Shown piece after piece: positions 28,399-37,125 of a stretch of DNA of 64,000 nucleotides. Both the position numbers and the translations under genes were made by a program. This DNA comes from Dongia sedimenti (GTDB lineage: Bacteria; Pseudomonadota; Alphaproteobacteria; Dongiales; Dongiaceae): positions 1-64,000 of the forward strand of contig JAUYVI010000009.1 of assembly GCA_030715195.1 (NCBI GenBank), read 5' to 3'. The notes under the pieces are model-generated. The model was not told the DNA's origin and searched no databases. It saw nothing but the letters and a program-made list of their open reading frames with translations. The first letter of the stretch is position 1; every line of letters begins with the position of its first letter.

Positions 28399-29448
28399 AT
28401 GGGCAGCAGCAGTCCGGTCTGGACGGATGTCGACCTCGGCCGGGATGGAATCACCCACGGCTATTTGCGGGTGCCGTTCTCGACCAATGATTCCGGTTAT
28501 GGCTGGATCCCGGTGCCGATCTCCGTCATCAAGAACGGGGCGGGGCCGAGCGTGCTGCTGATGGCCGGCAATCACGGCGACGAATATGAGGGCCAGGTGC
28601 TGCTGATGAAGCTCCTGCGCAGCCTCTCCGCGGATAAGGTCCAAGGCCGACTCATCATCCTGCCGGGGGTCAATGCGCCGGCCGTCGCCGCCGGACATCG
28701 CGTCTCGCCGATCGATGGCGGAAACATGAACCGTCTCTTTCCGGGCGATGCCGACGGCACCCCGACGCAAGTGATCGCCCATTACATCGATCGCGTGCTG
28801 CTGCCAGAGGTTCAGTACTGTTTCGATTTCCATTCGGGTGGCTATTCCTCCGAATACATTCCGGCCGCCCATCTCGTGCCGCCGAACGACCCCGCGCTCC
28901 GGGCGCGGGCGATCGGCTTCCTGCGGGCCTTCGCCATGCCGGTCAGCATCGTGATCGAGGGCTTGAGCGGAGGCGGCAAAAGGCTGCTCGGATCCTGCGC
29001 CCGGCTCGGCGTCGGCCACATGTCCACGGAGCTCGGCGGGGCGGGTATGTTCTCGGTGGACGCGCTCCGGGCGGCCGAGCGCGGCTTGCCGCGCCTTCTG
29101 CGCCATGTCGGCGTGCTCAAGGCGGACGCTGCCGCCGAGCCGGCGCCGAAGACCCAGTTCTATCGGCGTCAGCCGGTCCGGGATTTCCTCTATGCCACGG
29201 CGGCCGGCCTGTTCGAAGCCTATGTCAGGCTCGGCGACGTCGTCGCTCCAGGCGATCCTGCCGGCGCGATCCATTTCACCGAGACGCCGTGGCGCGCGCC
29301 CGAGATCGTCGCGTTCAAGAGCGGCGGCACGGTCCTCAACCGGCGGGCACCCGCCCGGACCAAGATCGGCGACTGCCTGTTCGTGCTCGGCACGGCGAGC
29401 GGCGATCGGGACGAGGACCTGCTGCAGCCACCCGTGCGCGAGCTATAA
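28399..29448 (+). CDS. AstE/aspartoacylase-family (M14-like) N-acyl amino acid deacylase
   Basis: 349 aa. Zinc-site motif GNHGDEYEG (His59, Glu62) and FDFHSGG (His145), with MNRLFPGDADG between, define the succinylglutamate desuccinylase/aspartoacylase family. It resembles the DoeB-like branch that removes acyl groups from N-acyl amino acids. The ATG follows GCGGGAGTTTTTC. It is convergent with the long minus-strand operon and is the first gene inside the left repeat. A role in releasing free amino (phosphonate) substrates for the many aminotransferases nearby is inference. Confidence 0.85.
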   Translation: MGSSSPVWTDVDLGRDGITHGYLRVPFSTNDSGYGWIPVPISVIKNGAGPSVLLMAGNHGDEYEGQVLLMKLLRSLSADKVQGRLIILPGVNAPAVAAGHRVSPIDGGNMNRLFPGDADGTPTQVIAHYIDRVLLPEVQYCFDFHSGGYSSEYIPAAHLVPPNDPALRARAIGFLRAFAMPVSIVIEGLSGGGKRLLGSCARLGVGHMSTELGGAGMFSVDALRAAERGLPRLLRHVGVLKADAAAEPAPKTQFYRRQPVRDFLYATAAGLFEAYVRLGDVVAPGDPAGAIHFTETPWRAPEIVAFKSGGTVLNRRAPARTKIGDCLFVLGTASGDRDEDLLQPPVREL

Positions 29449-29473
29449 GAAAAATCGCCTCGCCAGGCGCGGT

Positions 29474-30715
29474 CTAGATTCGCGGAGTCATTCGCTCGAA
29501 GAACCGGACCATTCGCCGGCAGGCCTCCTGCAGCGACTCCCGATCGATGACGTAGCTCATCCGCACATGGCCGGGAGACAGGAAGGCGGTTCCGCAGACG
29601 ACGCCAACACCTTCCTCTTCCGCAAGGGCCGCCGCGAGGCCGATGTCATCCTCTATCTGGCGGCCCTTGCCGCTGGTGCGGCCGAAGCAGGCACGGACGG
29701 AGGGGAAGAGATAGAAGGCGCCGTCGGGTACCCGGCAGTCGAGGCCGGGGGCGTTGCGCAGGATGTCGAGCGCGAGGTCGCGCCTTTCCTTGTAGCTCTG
29801 TGCCATCATGGTGACGACGTCCTGCGGACCGGTCAGCGCGGCGAGTGCCGCGGCTTGGCCGATGCTGGAGGCCGGAGAGGTGGACTGGCCCTGGAGCTTC
29901 GTCATCTCGGTGATGAGCTCGCGGGGCGCACCGCAGAATCCGAGGCGCCATCCGGTCATGGCATAGGCCTTGCTGCAGCCGTTCACCGTCACCGTGCGAT
30001 CCTTGAGCTTCGGCTCGACCTCGACGATCGTTGCGGGCTTCGCCGTGCCGTAAACGATCTTCTCGTAGATGTCGTCGCAGAGGATGAGAATATCCGGATG
30101 GCGCAGCAGCACGTCGCAGAGCGGCCGCAAGTCGCTCTTGGTGTAGACCGCGCCGGTCGGGTTGCAGGGATTATTCAGGATCAGCCAGCGAGTCTTCGGC
30201 GTGATCGCCACCTCGAGCTGGGCGGCCTGGAGCTTGAAGCCGCTCTCGGCCTTGCAGGGCACGATCACCGGCTTGCCCTCGGCCAGGCCCACGATATCCG
30301 GGTAGGAGACCCAGCAGGGTGCCGGGATGATCGCCTCGTCCCCGGGATTGATGGTCGCGAGCATCGCATTGTAGATGACCTGCTTGGCACCGGTCGAGGC
30401 CATGATCTCATCCAGCTCGTAGCGGATTCCGGAATCGCGCTCGAACTTCGCCGCGATCGCCCGGCGCAGCTCCGCCGTTCCCTTGACGTCGGTGTAGCGC
30501 GTCTCGCCGCGTTCGATGGCGAGCGTTGCCGCCTGCCTGACGTGTTCGGGGGTATCGAAGTCCGGCGAGCCGGAGGTGAGGGCGATGACGTCCCGCCCCG
30601 CTGCCTTCATGGCGGACATCCGGGCGGCCGCGGCGACGGTCTCGCTCGGGTTGATACCGGCCAGCCGCCGCGAGACGATGTCTCTGGCGTGATGGCTTTG
30701 CATTGCGTTGCTCAT
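29474..30715 (-). CDS. Class I aspartate aminotransferase-like enzyme
   Basis: 413 aa, PLP-dependent fold type I. Visible motifs are TSGSPDFDTPEHV, NNPCNPTGAVY, DDIYEKIVY and the PLP-lysine segment SKAYAMTGWRLGF. It is 50% or more similar by eye to the transaminase at 39642-40841. It is the last gene of an eight-gene minus-strand operon and follows the ketopantoate-reductase-like gene by 17 bp. The substrate is unknown; an amino acid or aminophosphonate is likely from context. Confidence 0.9.
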   Translation of the reverse strand: MSNAMQSHHARDIVSRRLAGINPSETVAAAARMSAMKAAGRDVIALTSGSPDFDTPEHVRQAATLAIERGETRYTDVKGTAELRRAIAAKFERDSGIRYELDEIMASTGAKQVIYNAMLATINPGDEAIIPAPCWVSYPDIVGLAEGKPVIVPCKAESGFKLQAAQLEVAITPKTRWLILNNPCNPTGAVYTKSDLRPLCDVLLRHPDILILCDDIYEKIVYGTAKPATIVEVEPKLKDRTVTVNGCSKAYAMTGWRLGFCGAPRELITEMTKLQGQSTSPASSIGQAAALAALTGPQDVVTMMAQSYKERRDLALDILRNAPGLDCRVPDGAFYLFPSVRACFGRTSGKGRQIEDDIGLAAALAEEEGVGVVCGTAFLSPGHVRMSYVIDRESLQEACRRMVRFFERMTPRI

Positions 30716-30732
30716 GGCGACCTTCGTTCCAT

Positions 30733-31785
30733 TCAGGCTTGGGGAAAATGATCGGGGGAGGGCCGGATCTCGCCACGCTCGATGCGTTGGACCAGACGGG
30801 TGACTGTCTCGTGCGCCTCGACCGGCAACCCAGCCTCGCGCCCGCTGGCCACGATCAGGCCGTTGATGAAGTCAACTTCCGTGCGGCGGCCTTTGAGGAT
30901 GTCCTGTCCCATGGAGGGCCGCTGCAAGTCGCTGCGGCCCGACCGGTTGGCCGCGGCCATCAGGGAGTCCTCGATCTCGGCAAGCGCGGGGGTATCACCC
31001 TCGGCGGCGCGTGCGAGCCGTTCAGGGACGAGGCCGTAGATGCGCTCGAGCGGATAACCCAGCGCCTGGCCGATGCGGACCGCTTCGCCGCCGAGCCTGA
31101 TACCGAAGCGGCGGATCTTCCGGACTCGGTTGATCTCGTTGCCGGCCAACCCGCTGGCGGCCGAGAGCGCGTTGCGCATGCCGTTGACGCAGAGCTTCGA
31201 CCAGCGCTCGCCCCAGAGATTGGGCGTGGCGCGGGCGGTATCGACGTCTGCGGCGAGGGCAGTGAATGCCTCGACTCGTTCCGTCATGCGACCGCTGGCC
31301 TCGCCGGTGCGATAGATCACGGTGTTGGCGTCGCCGCGGGGGTAATTCCGGCGGATACGGCCTGGCGCGTGGAGCTCGCTCGCGAACTGCGCAACGATGC
31401 ATCCGACCGCCTTGCCCCAGCCGACGATCGCGGCGATCCGATCCTCGTTGATACCGTTCTGCAGTGAGACGATATAGCCCGATGGCGCCAGATACGGCCG
31501 GATCAGCGCCGTCGCCCATTCGGTGTCGTAGGCTTTGACCGCGATGATCGCGATATCGATCGTTTGCTGCCGCGCGAAGGCCTGGACGTCGTTGAGGTGC
31601 ACTGCATCGACCCGCACCGAGAAGGCTTCCGCGGGCGTCACGCCGGAGATCTGCAATCCGTCGCGGCGCATCGCTTCCACGTGGTCCGGCCAGCCGTCCA
31701 CCAGGGTCACGGCGTGACCGGCGCGGGTGAGGTACGCGCCGAAATATCCGCCGACGGCACCGACGATAACGATCCGTGTTGTCAT
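30733..31785 (-). CDS. Ketopantoate reductase (PanE/ApbA) family protein
   Basis: 350 aa. N-terminal Rossmann region, catalytic-type VKAYDTEW and SKLCVNGMRNALSA in the C-terminal helical domain. In the cofactor loop the sequence is IVIVGAVGGYFGAYL, where the family normally has GAGAVGGYFGA; two residues are missing, so the GxGxxG turn is shortened. It may use a different cofactor geometry or be impaired. The start at 31785 overlaps the stop of the amidohydrolase gene (ATGA). The likely reaction is NADPH reduction of a 2-oxo acid. Confidence 0.85.
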   Translation of the reverse strand: MTTRIVIVGAVGGYFGAYLTRAGHAVTLVDGWPDHVEAMRRDGLQISGVTPAEAFSVRVDAVHLNDVQAFARQQTIDIAIIAVKAYDTEWATALIRPYLAPSGYIVSLQNGINEDRIAAIVGWGKAVGCIVAQFASELHAPGRIRRNYPRGDANTVIYRTGEASGRMTERVEAFTALAADVDTARATPNLWGERWSKLCVNGMRNALSAASGLAGNEINRVRKIRRFGIRLGGEAVRIGQALGYPLERIYGLVPERLARAAEGDTPALAEIEDSLMAAANRSGRSDLQRPSMGQDILKGRRTEVDFINGLIVASGREAGLPVEAHETVTRLVQRIERGEIRPSPDHFPQA

Positions 31786-32600
31786 GTGAATCCGTAGAGT
31801 GCTGCCGGCGAAGCGACGAGGATCTGCCGCAGGATGCGTGCATCGGGTACGCGGTCGCGCAGCCAATCCAGCGATGCCGGATAGGTCGTCCGGCGGTCGA
31901 GCTGCTGGGCTACATGCGGCCAATCGGATCCCCACACCGCACGGTCCGGTCCGAAGGCCCCGAGCAGTTGGGCGCAGGCGCGGTCGGCGAACGGCCGTGG
32001 GGCCCGGTAGGGCGCCGAAAGTTTCACCCAGACCTTGCGGGTCGCCGCCAGTTCCAGCAGGGCGGCGAAGGCGGGATCCTTGTCCGGGCCGACCGCGGCA
32101 TCGAACATGCCGAGATGGGCGACCACGACGCTCGCGCCGCCGGCCAGCACCTTGCGCGCGGCCGCGATGAGCGCGACGCCTGCGAGGCCGAGCTCGACAT
32201 GGATGCCGCGCGCCGCCGCCGCTGCGAACAGCGCTGCATAGGCGTCCCAATCCGGCAATTCGCTCGCATATTTGAGGGGGAAGCGGAGGCCGACAACGCC
32301 GGACGCCGCGAGCGCGACCAGATCCCCGGGATCGGTCGATGGCGGAAGCCAGGCGACGGCGCGCATTGAATCGGGGTTCGTGGCTACGGTGGCCAGCATG
32401 TGGCTGTTGTCGAATCCGAGGAAGCTCGGCTGCGTCAGCACATAACGCCGGAACCCGAGCGCCGCGCCGAGCGCCGTGACATCTTTCAGCGCCGCCGCGC
32501 GCTCCGGATGCGGAACGCGCGGCGCCGGCACGTCGCGGCTGGAACCGAAGACATGCACATGGCAGTCCACGGCCGAGCCGCGGACAGCGTCAGGCGGCAT
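31782..32600 (-). CDS. Amidohydrolase-2 family protein (LigI-like)
   Basis: 272 aa. The N-terminal metal motif DCHVHVFG, the AHLGMFD histidine and WGSDWPH near the C-terminus define the amidohydrolase-2 group that includes 2-pyrone-4,6-dicarboxylate lactonase and related lactonases and decarboxylases. The ATG at 32600 was chosen because it overlaps the upstream stop (32590) by 11 bases and starts just before the metal motif; a longer frame to 32669 exists. It probably hydrolyses a lactone or decarboxylates a product in the pathway. Confidence 0.82.
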   Translation of the reverse strand: MPPDAVRGSAVDCHVHVFGSSRDVPAPRVPHPERAAALKDVTALGAALGFRRYVLTQPSFLGFDNSHMLATVATNPDSMRAVAWLPPSTDPGDLVALAASGVVGLRFPLKYASELPDWDAYAALFAAAAARGIHVELGLAGVALIAAARKVLAGGASVVVAHLGMFDAAVGPDKDPAFAALLELAATRKVWVKLSAPYRAPRPFADRACAQLLGAFGPDRAVWGSDWPHVAQQLDRRTTYPASLDWLRDRVPDARILRQILVASPAALYGFT

Positions 32601-33555
32601 TCGCCGTCCTGCGAAAGAATTCGGCCGCGTCCGAAAGGGCGTCCCGCGCGGCCGGAACGGTCCGGGCATAGAGCGGGTAGCCGTGTGCCAAGCCGCCGTA
32701 GTAACGGACTTCCGTCGGCACGCCGGCCCCCGCCAATCTCCCGGTCAGCAGAAGGGAGTCGTCACGCAGGACATCGAACTCGGCGATGCCCATGAACGTG
32801 ACGGGCAGTCCCGTGAGATTGGCGTGGAGCGGAGAGATGAGCGGATGCTTGGGATCGAAGCCCGCCGGGACATACCATTCGAAATACTGCTTCATGCGCG
32901 CGGTGGAGAGGCCGTATTGCCCCAGCCCGTATGCCCGGTAACTGTCGGTCTCCAGATTGTCGCCATAGACTCCGAACAACAGCCCGAGCCCGATCGGCGC
33001 GAACTCGCCGGATTCGCGTCTGGCCAAAGCCGCCGCCAGGGAAAGATTGGCGCCCGCCGAGGTGCCGGTGATGATGATGCGCCGGCCGTCGGCGCCGAGT
33101 TCGCCGGCATGGGCGGCGCACCAATCCATCGCGGCGCGGATATCGTCGATCGCGGCGGGGAACTGCCGCTCCGGAGCGAGGCTGTAGGCGAGGGAGACGA
33201 CCGTCAGCCGAGATTCGGTCGCGAAGGCGCGACAGGCCCATTCACCGGTCGCGATCGAGCCGCGCGCCCATCCGCCGCCATGGAGAAAGAGGATGACGGC
33301 ATCTTGGGATGCCTCCGCAGACCGGTAGATGCGCGCCACCATGTCGCCGTGCGGGCCGGGGATCGCCGTGTCACGGATCACTGCGACATCCGGCGCCCCC
33401 TCATTCCAGTGCGGGACGAGGCGATCCTGCTGTCGGCGATTTTCCACCAGGGTCGGCGGGACGCCGCCATCGGCCTCCTGAAGCGCCTTCTGCTTGTGGA
33501 TCGCGGCCAGCATGTCGGGATCGATGACTCTTTCCGTGCGGTCGGGCTGCTGCAT
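32590..33555 (-). CDS. Alpha/beta hydrolase, hormone-sensitive lipase-like (acetyl esterase)
   Basis: 321 aa. Oxyanion-hole motif FLHGGGW, nucleophile motif GTSAGAN (the family usually has GDSAG), acid in EFDVLRDD and His in LAHGYPLY. Cytoplasmic, with no signal peptide. It may cleave an ester or acyl group. It sits one base after the substrate-binding-protein gene and overlaps the amidohydrolase start. Confidence 0.88.
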   Translation of the reverse strand: MQQPDRTERVIDPDMLAAIHKQKALQEADGGVPPTLVENRRQQDRLVPHWNEGAPDVAVIRDTAIPGPHGDMVARIYRSAEASQDAVILFLHGGGWARGSIATGEWACRAFATESRLTVVSLAYSLAPERQFPAAIDDIRAAMDWCAAHAGELGADGRRIIITGTSAGANLSLAAALARRESGEFAPIGLGLLFGVYGDNLETDSYRAYGLGQYGLSTARMKQYFEWYVPAGFDPKHPLISPLHANLTGLPVTFMGIAEFDVLRDDSLLLTGRLAGAGVPTEVRYYGGLAHGYPLYARTVPAARDALSDAAEFFRRTANAA

Positions 33556-33556
33556 A

Positions 33557-34819
33557 TCACTGTGCTCCCGCTTTCAGCAGAGTCTGGACGTCGGAGACCA
33601 TGCTCTGCATCGCTTGGTCCGGCGTCGCCGCCTTCGAAACGACGGATTGGATGCGGCCCTTGATGGCGTCGGTGATCTTGGCGCTGTTGGGGGGCGGGAA
33701 GCCGTACCACTGGGTCAGCCGCGGCAGGAGGCTTGCGGGCAAGGCCACGTTGAGCTTGGCCGAAGGGTCGGTCTGCGCGATGAAGTCCGCCAGAGCTTTC
33801 TTGTTCACCGGAACATAGCCGGTCTGCTCGGCGAGGATGCGCTGCGCCTCCGGGCCGACGGCGTATTTGACGAAGGTCCAGGCGGCTTCCTGCCGCACGG
33901 GGTCTTGGGTCGCGACCGTGGCGCAGTTTCCGCCCGGCGGGAGGCGGCCGACATCCGCGGCCAGCGGGTAGGATGCCGTCCGCAGCTCGAACTTTCCGGC
34001 GGCGCTCTTCGACACCGACGTCAGGAATGAGCTCGAATCCGAGATGATGCCGATGGTGCTCGCCAGGAAGGCCTGACGTGCCTGATCGGCGCTCATGTCG
34101 ATCATGCCGCCACGGTCGACGAAGGTGCGGAAGAGCCCGAGCGCCTGGACACCGGCCGGCCCGCTGAATGCGATCGTCTTGTCGTCGTCGCCCATCATGC
34201 GTCCGCCGGACGATGTGATCAGCGCCTGGAAGCTCCAATTGCCGCTATGGGCGTAGCGGAAATAGATGCCCTGATATTTTGGATCGAGTGCATGAATACG
34301 CTCGGCGAGCGACACGACGCCGTCCCAGGTGGTCGGAAAGGCATCCGGATCGCCGCCGGCCTTTCTCACCAGATCGGCATTGTAGAACAGGATCGGCAAG
34401 GAGATCGCGAAAGGCAGTCCAACCACCTTCCCGTCGACCGTGCAGAGATGGGAGAGCGCGGTATCATAACCGTTCGCGGCCAGGCTCGTCTCGTCCATGG
34501 CTCGCGCCGTCAGGTCGGCGACCGCCTTCGAAGCCGCAGCCTGCCGCATCAGGTTATAGCCTTGGAAGGCGACATCCGGCACGTCGCCGACGACGATCCC
34601 ACGGAGGGTCCGCTGCAGGATTTCCTCGTAGCTGGGGACCGGCGTTCCGATGTTGAGCCGGATCTCGGGATGCGCCTTCTGGAATGCTTCGGCGATCGTC
34701 CGGTAGGGGTCTTCGGTGCCCTGAATGAGGACGTTGAGCGTGATCGGCTCGGCATGCGCCGGCATAGCGCTGATGCAGAGAGAGGCTGAAAGCAAGAGGC
34801 CGCGAAGAATCCGACGCAT
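33557..34819 (-). CDS. ABC transporter substrate-binding protein 1
   Basis: 420 aa. A Sec signal peptide (MRRILRGLLLSASLCISAMP then AHA) precedes a family 1 solute-binding fold. The motifs DGVVSLAERIH, SDSSSFLTS and WYGFPPPNSAKI are shared with four other binding proteins in the window. The ATG follows CAGGAGACACCC. It has no permease genes of its own and may use the core at 41834-44795. It lies between the MocR-type aminotransferase and esterase genes. Confidence 0.9.
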   Translation of the reverse strand: MRRILRGLLLSASLCISAMPAHAEPITLNVLIQGTEDPYRTIAEAFQKAHPEIRLNIGTPVPSYEEILQRTLRGIVVGDVPDVAFQGYNLMRQAAASKAVADLTARAMDETSLAANGYDTALSHLCTVDGKVVGLPFAISLPILFYNADLVRKAGGDPDAFPTTWDGVVSLAERIHALDPKYQGIYFRYAHSGNWSFQALITSSGGRMMGDDDKTIAFSGPAGVQALGLFRTFVDRGGMIDMSADQARQAFLASTIGIISDSSSFLTSVSKSAAGKFELRTASYPLAADVGRLPPGGNCATVATQDPVRQEAAWTFVKYAVGPEAQRILAEQTGYVPVNKKALADFIAQTDPSAKLNVALPASLLPRLTQWYGFPPPNSAKITDAIKGRIQSVVSKAATPDQAMQSMVSDVQTLLKAGAQ

Positions 34820-34870
34820 GGGTGTCTCCTGATTTTCCGAACGTACTTCGAGGGTGAGAGCCGTCTTCCG

Positions 34871-35995
34871 TTACGCCGCCGCTTCCGCGGCATAGGCTGC
34901 CGCGATCACCTGCATCGCGGCCACGAGCTCGGCCTGGCTTCGTGCGTGACCGATACCGACGCGGATCGCCTGCGGTGGGGTCGTGCCGGGCGTCGTGTAG
35001 GGATCGCCGGTACCGATGTTGACGCCCCGTTGGTAAATTCGCGCCGCGAGGTTCTTTGCCGACATCGCGGCGGGCAGTCGGATCCAGACATGCAGGGCGC
35101 CGTCGGCGGTGACGCAATCGAGCCCGTCGAGAATGGGACGAATGGCCGTCTGCCGTTGCTGCATCTCAGTGCGCACGGCGTCGATGACCCGCTGGGCACC
35201 GCCGCTTTCGAGGAGCTGGGTGCAGATGGCGGCGCTGATCGGGGCGGACATCCAGAAAGTCGCGCGAACACCGGGCCAGAACTGGGCTTCGCCTTGTGCA
35301 GCGCTCGGCGCCACCACGTAGGCGATCTTCATGCCGGCGGCCAGGCTCTTCGCGACCCCGAGAATGTACCAGCCGCGTTCGGGGGCCAGTGCGGAGAGCG
35401 GCGGCAGGTTGGTTTCCGGCAGCATGCTGTAGATGTCGTCTTCGATGATCTGCAGGTCGTAACGGCGGGCGACCTCGACGATCGCCTGCCGTCGGCCAAG
35501 CGACATCGTCGCCAGGGTGGGATTTTGCAGCGTCGATAGCAAATAGACGGCTTTCGGCCGCCGTTCGCGGCAGAGCGCCTCGAGCGCATCGGGCCGCATG
35601 CCTTCTTCATCCAGTGCAACGCCGCAAGGCGTGAAGCCGAGCCGCTGGGCGAGGGTGAGGATCGGCGGATAGGTCAGGCTCTCGACCGCGAGGACCTGTC
35701 CCTGGCCCACCAGCCCGCCGATCAGCATGTTGAAGGCGCTTTGCGTTCCGTTCGTGACAACGATCCGGCCGGGCTCGGGCACGCTCCCGAGCCGGCGGCC
35801 GGTGAAGATCGCGCCGGCGGCACGGTCGGCATCGGTGCCCATCCAACGATGCGCGCCGGCGATCTCGCTCGGCGTGTGGCGCATGAGGACGGCATCGAGC
35901 GCCGCGCGGTATTCCGGATCGAACACGGCAGGCACCAGCGGTGGGTGGGTCCGGCTCATTTCGACGATCGCGGGGTGATTGCTGTCCTGTTTCAT
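34871..35995 (-). CDS. MocR-type PLP aminotransferase without DNA-binding domain, copy 1
   Basis: 374 aa. Fold type I aminotransferase with VTNGTQSAFNMLIGGLVGQG, DEEGMRPDALEA, TLQNPT, IIEDDIYSMLP and PLP-lysine segment GVAKSLAAGMKIAYV. It resembles the catalytic half of MocR/PdxR regulators but has no wHTH N-terminus. Start and stop overlap the hydrolase gene (ATGA at 35992). Three other copies are at 44827, 52875 and 56719. The closest by eye is 56719-57825. Confidence 0.88.
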   Translation of the reverse strand: MKQDSNHPAIVEMSRTHPPLVPAVFDPEYRAALDAVLMRHTPSEIAGAHRWMGTDADRAAGAIFTGRRLGSVPEPGRIVVTNGTQSAFNMLIGGLVGQGQVLAVESLTYPPILTLAQRLGFTPCGVALDEEGMRPDALEALCRERRPKAVYLLSTLQNPTLATMSLGRRQAIVEVARRYDLQIIEDDIYSMLPETNLPPLSALAPERGWYILGVAKSLAAGMKIAYVVAPSAAQGEAQFWPGVRATFWMSAPISAAICTQLLESGGAQRVIDAVRTEMQQRQTAIRPILDGLDCVTADGALHVWIRLPAAMSAKNLAARIYQRGVNIGTGDPYTTPGTTPPQAIRVGIGHARSQAELVAAMQVIAAAYAAEAAA

Positions 35996-37125
35996 CGGGA
36001 GGTGTTCCGTTCTTGGGGGCTGTCGTCGCGGGCGGCGATGAGTTCGTTCAAGGCGGCGAGGATCGCGCGTGATTGCGCGAGCAGGTCGTCGATGGCGGCA
36101 GCGGTCGCACGCGCGCCGCTCTCGCCGACAAAGAAGAAATGGCCGCCCGGAACTCTGGCGGCGAGGCGGGTGGGGAGGGCACCCACGAGGGCCGAAAGCC
36201 TCTGCCATGCCGCTTCGGTGAGCCGCGCGCCGGTCGCTGCGATCGCCTTCTCATAGCGGTCGAGGATGAGCTGGGTGTTCATGTAGGCCCAGGCGGCGCC
36301 GTCGCCGAGGGCATGCCGGTAGTCGCGCTGTCCCGTGGGGATGATCGGCGCCGCCAGCGGAAAGGCGGCGATGTCGGGGTCGTCCTTGGGACGCGCCGCC
36401 CGGGCGAAGCCGCCGCGCAGCAAGCCGACCGGGGTTCCGGTCAGCATGTGCCGTTGATAATTTGCGGCGGAAAGAACGCTGCGTCCGAGGCTGGCTTCGA
36501 TCGCGCGCAGCTCATCGTTCCAGATCACCCGCCGTTCGATGCCGAAGACGGTGGAACCAGCGACATCCCAGAGACCCTGTTCATCGAGGCATTCTGCGAC
36601 GCCATGGCTACCCACCGGGCGCGGCAGCGGCGAGCTGGCGGAGAAGGGCATGACGCATTCCACCGCGATCCCACGGGCGCGCAGTGCGATCGTCAGATGG
36701 CCGATGACACCGCCGGCCATGCTCCAGGCCAGGATGACGACCGACCGGCGGCCGTTGCTTTGTGCCAGCCCATCTTCGGCCAGTGCCGCAAGCGCTTCGC
36801 CCCATTCATTCCGCGTGAGCCCGGGATGGCCGTGCGCCGCAATCGGTCGCCCGGCGGGGATCGAGGCGGCCAGCAGGCCGTAGCCCGCGGCCGCCAGCCA
36901 ATGGTCGAGGAAATCCGGCGGCGCGCCGCCGGGATAACCGTAAGCCACGCGGGCGAGATGCCCGCCGCCTGGCACGAAGATCATCAAGGGTGCCGACGGA
37001 TCGCGGCCATGGCGGTGGTAGACCAGGGCCGGGACAGATCCCGCATGCCGCAAGGCTTCGCCGTCCATCAGGCCGTCTTCAAGCAATGGGCTTTGCATGG
37101 TCATCATCGTGATCGGTTCGATCAC
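35992..37125 (-). CDS. Alpha/beta hydrolase of an unusual paralogue family, copy A
   Basis: 377 aa. GGGHLARVAYG near the start may form the oxyanion hole. The nucleophile elbow is AWSMAGG rather than GxSxG. The conserved C-terminal block LPTRLAARVPGGHFFFVGES would supply the catalytic His. It shares DFLDHW, RDYRHAL and GGHFFFVG blocks with 54780-55844 and with the decayed copy at 50255-50570. The GTG start overlaps the stop of the binding-protein gene (GTGA). No known pathway role; each copy lies next to a binding-protein or MocR-type gene. Confidence 0.78.
   Translation of the reverse strand: MIEPITMMTMQSPLLEDGLMDGEALRHAGSVPALVYHRHGRDPSAPLMIFVPGGGHLARVAYGYPGGAPPDFLDHWLAAAGYGLLAASIPAGRPIAAHGHPGLTRNEWGEALAALAEDGLAQSNGRRSVVILAWSMAGGVIGHLTIALRARGIAVECVMPFSASSPLPRPVGSHGVAECLDEQGLWDVAGSTVFGIERRVIWNDELRAIEASLGRSVLSAANYQRHMLTGTPVGLLRGGFARAARPKDDPDIAAFPLAAPIIPTGQRDYRHALGDGAAWAYMNTQLILDRYEKAIAATGARLTEAAWQRLSALVGALPTRLAARVPGGHFFFVGESGARATAAAIDDLLAQSRAILAALNELIAARDDSPQERNTSR

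Noticed and set aside
29105-30751. 548-codon plus-strand frame opposite the aspartate aminotransferase gene
   Set aside because: Antisense to a clear PLP enzyme; its translation shows no domain and only mirrors the codon bias of that gene.
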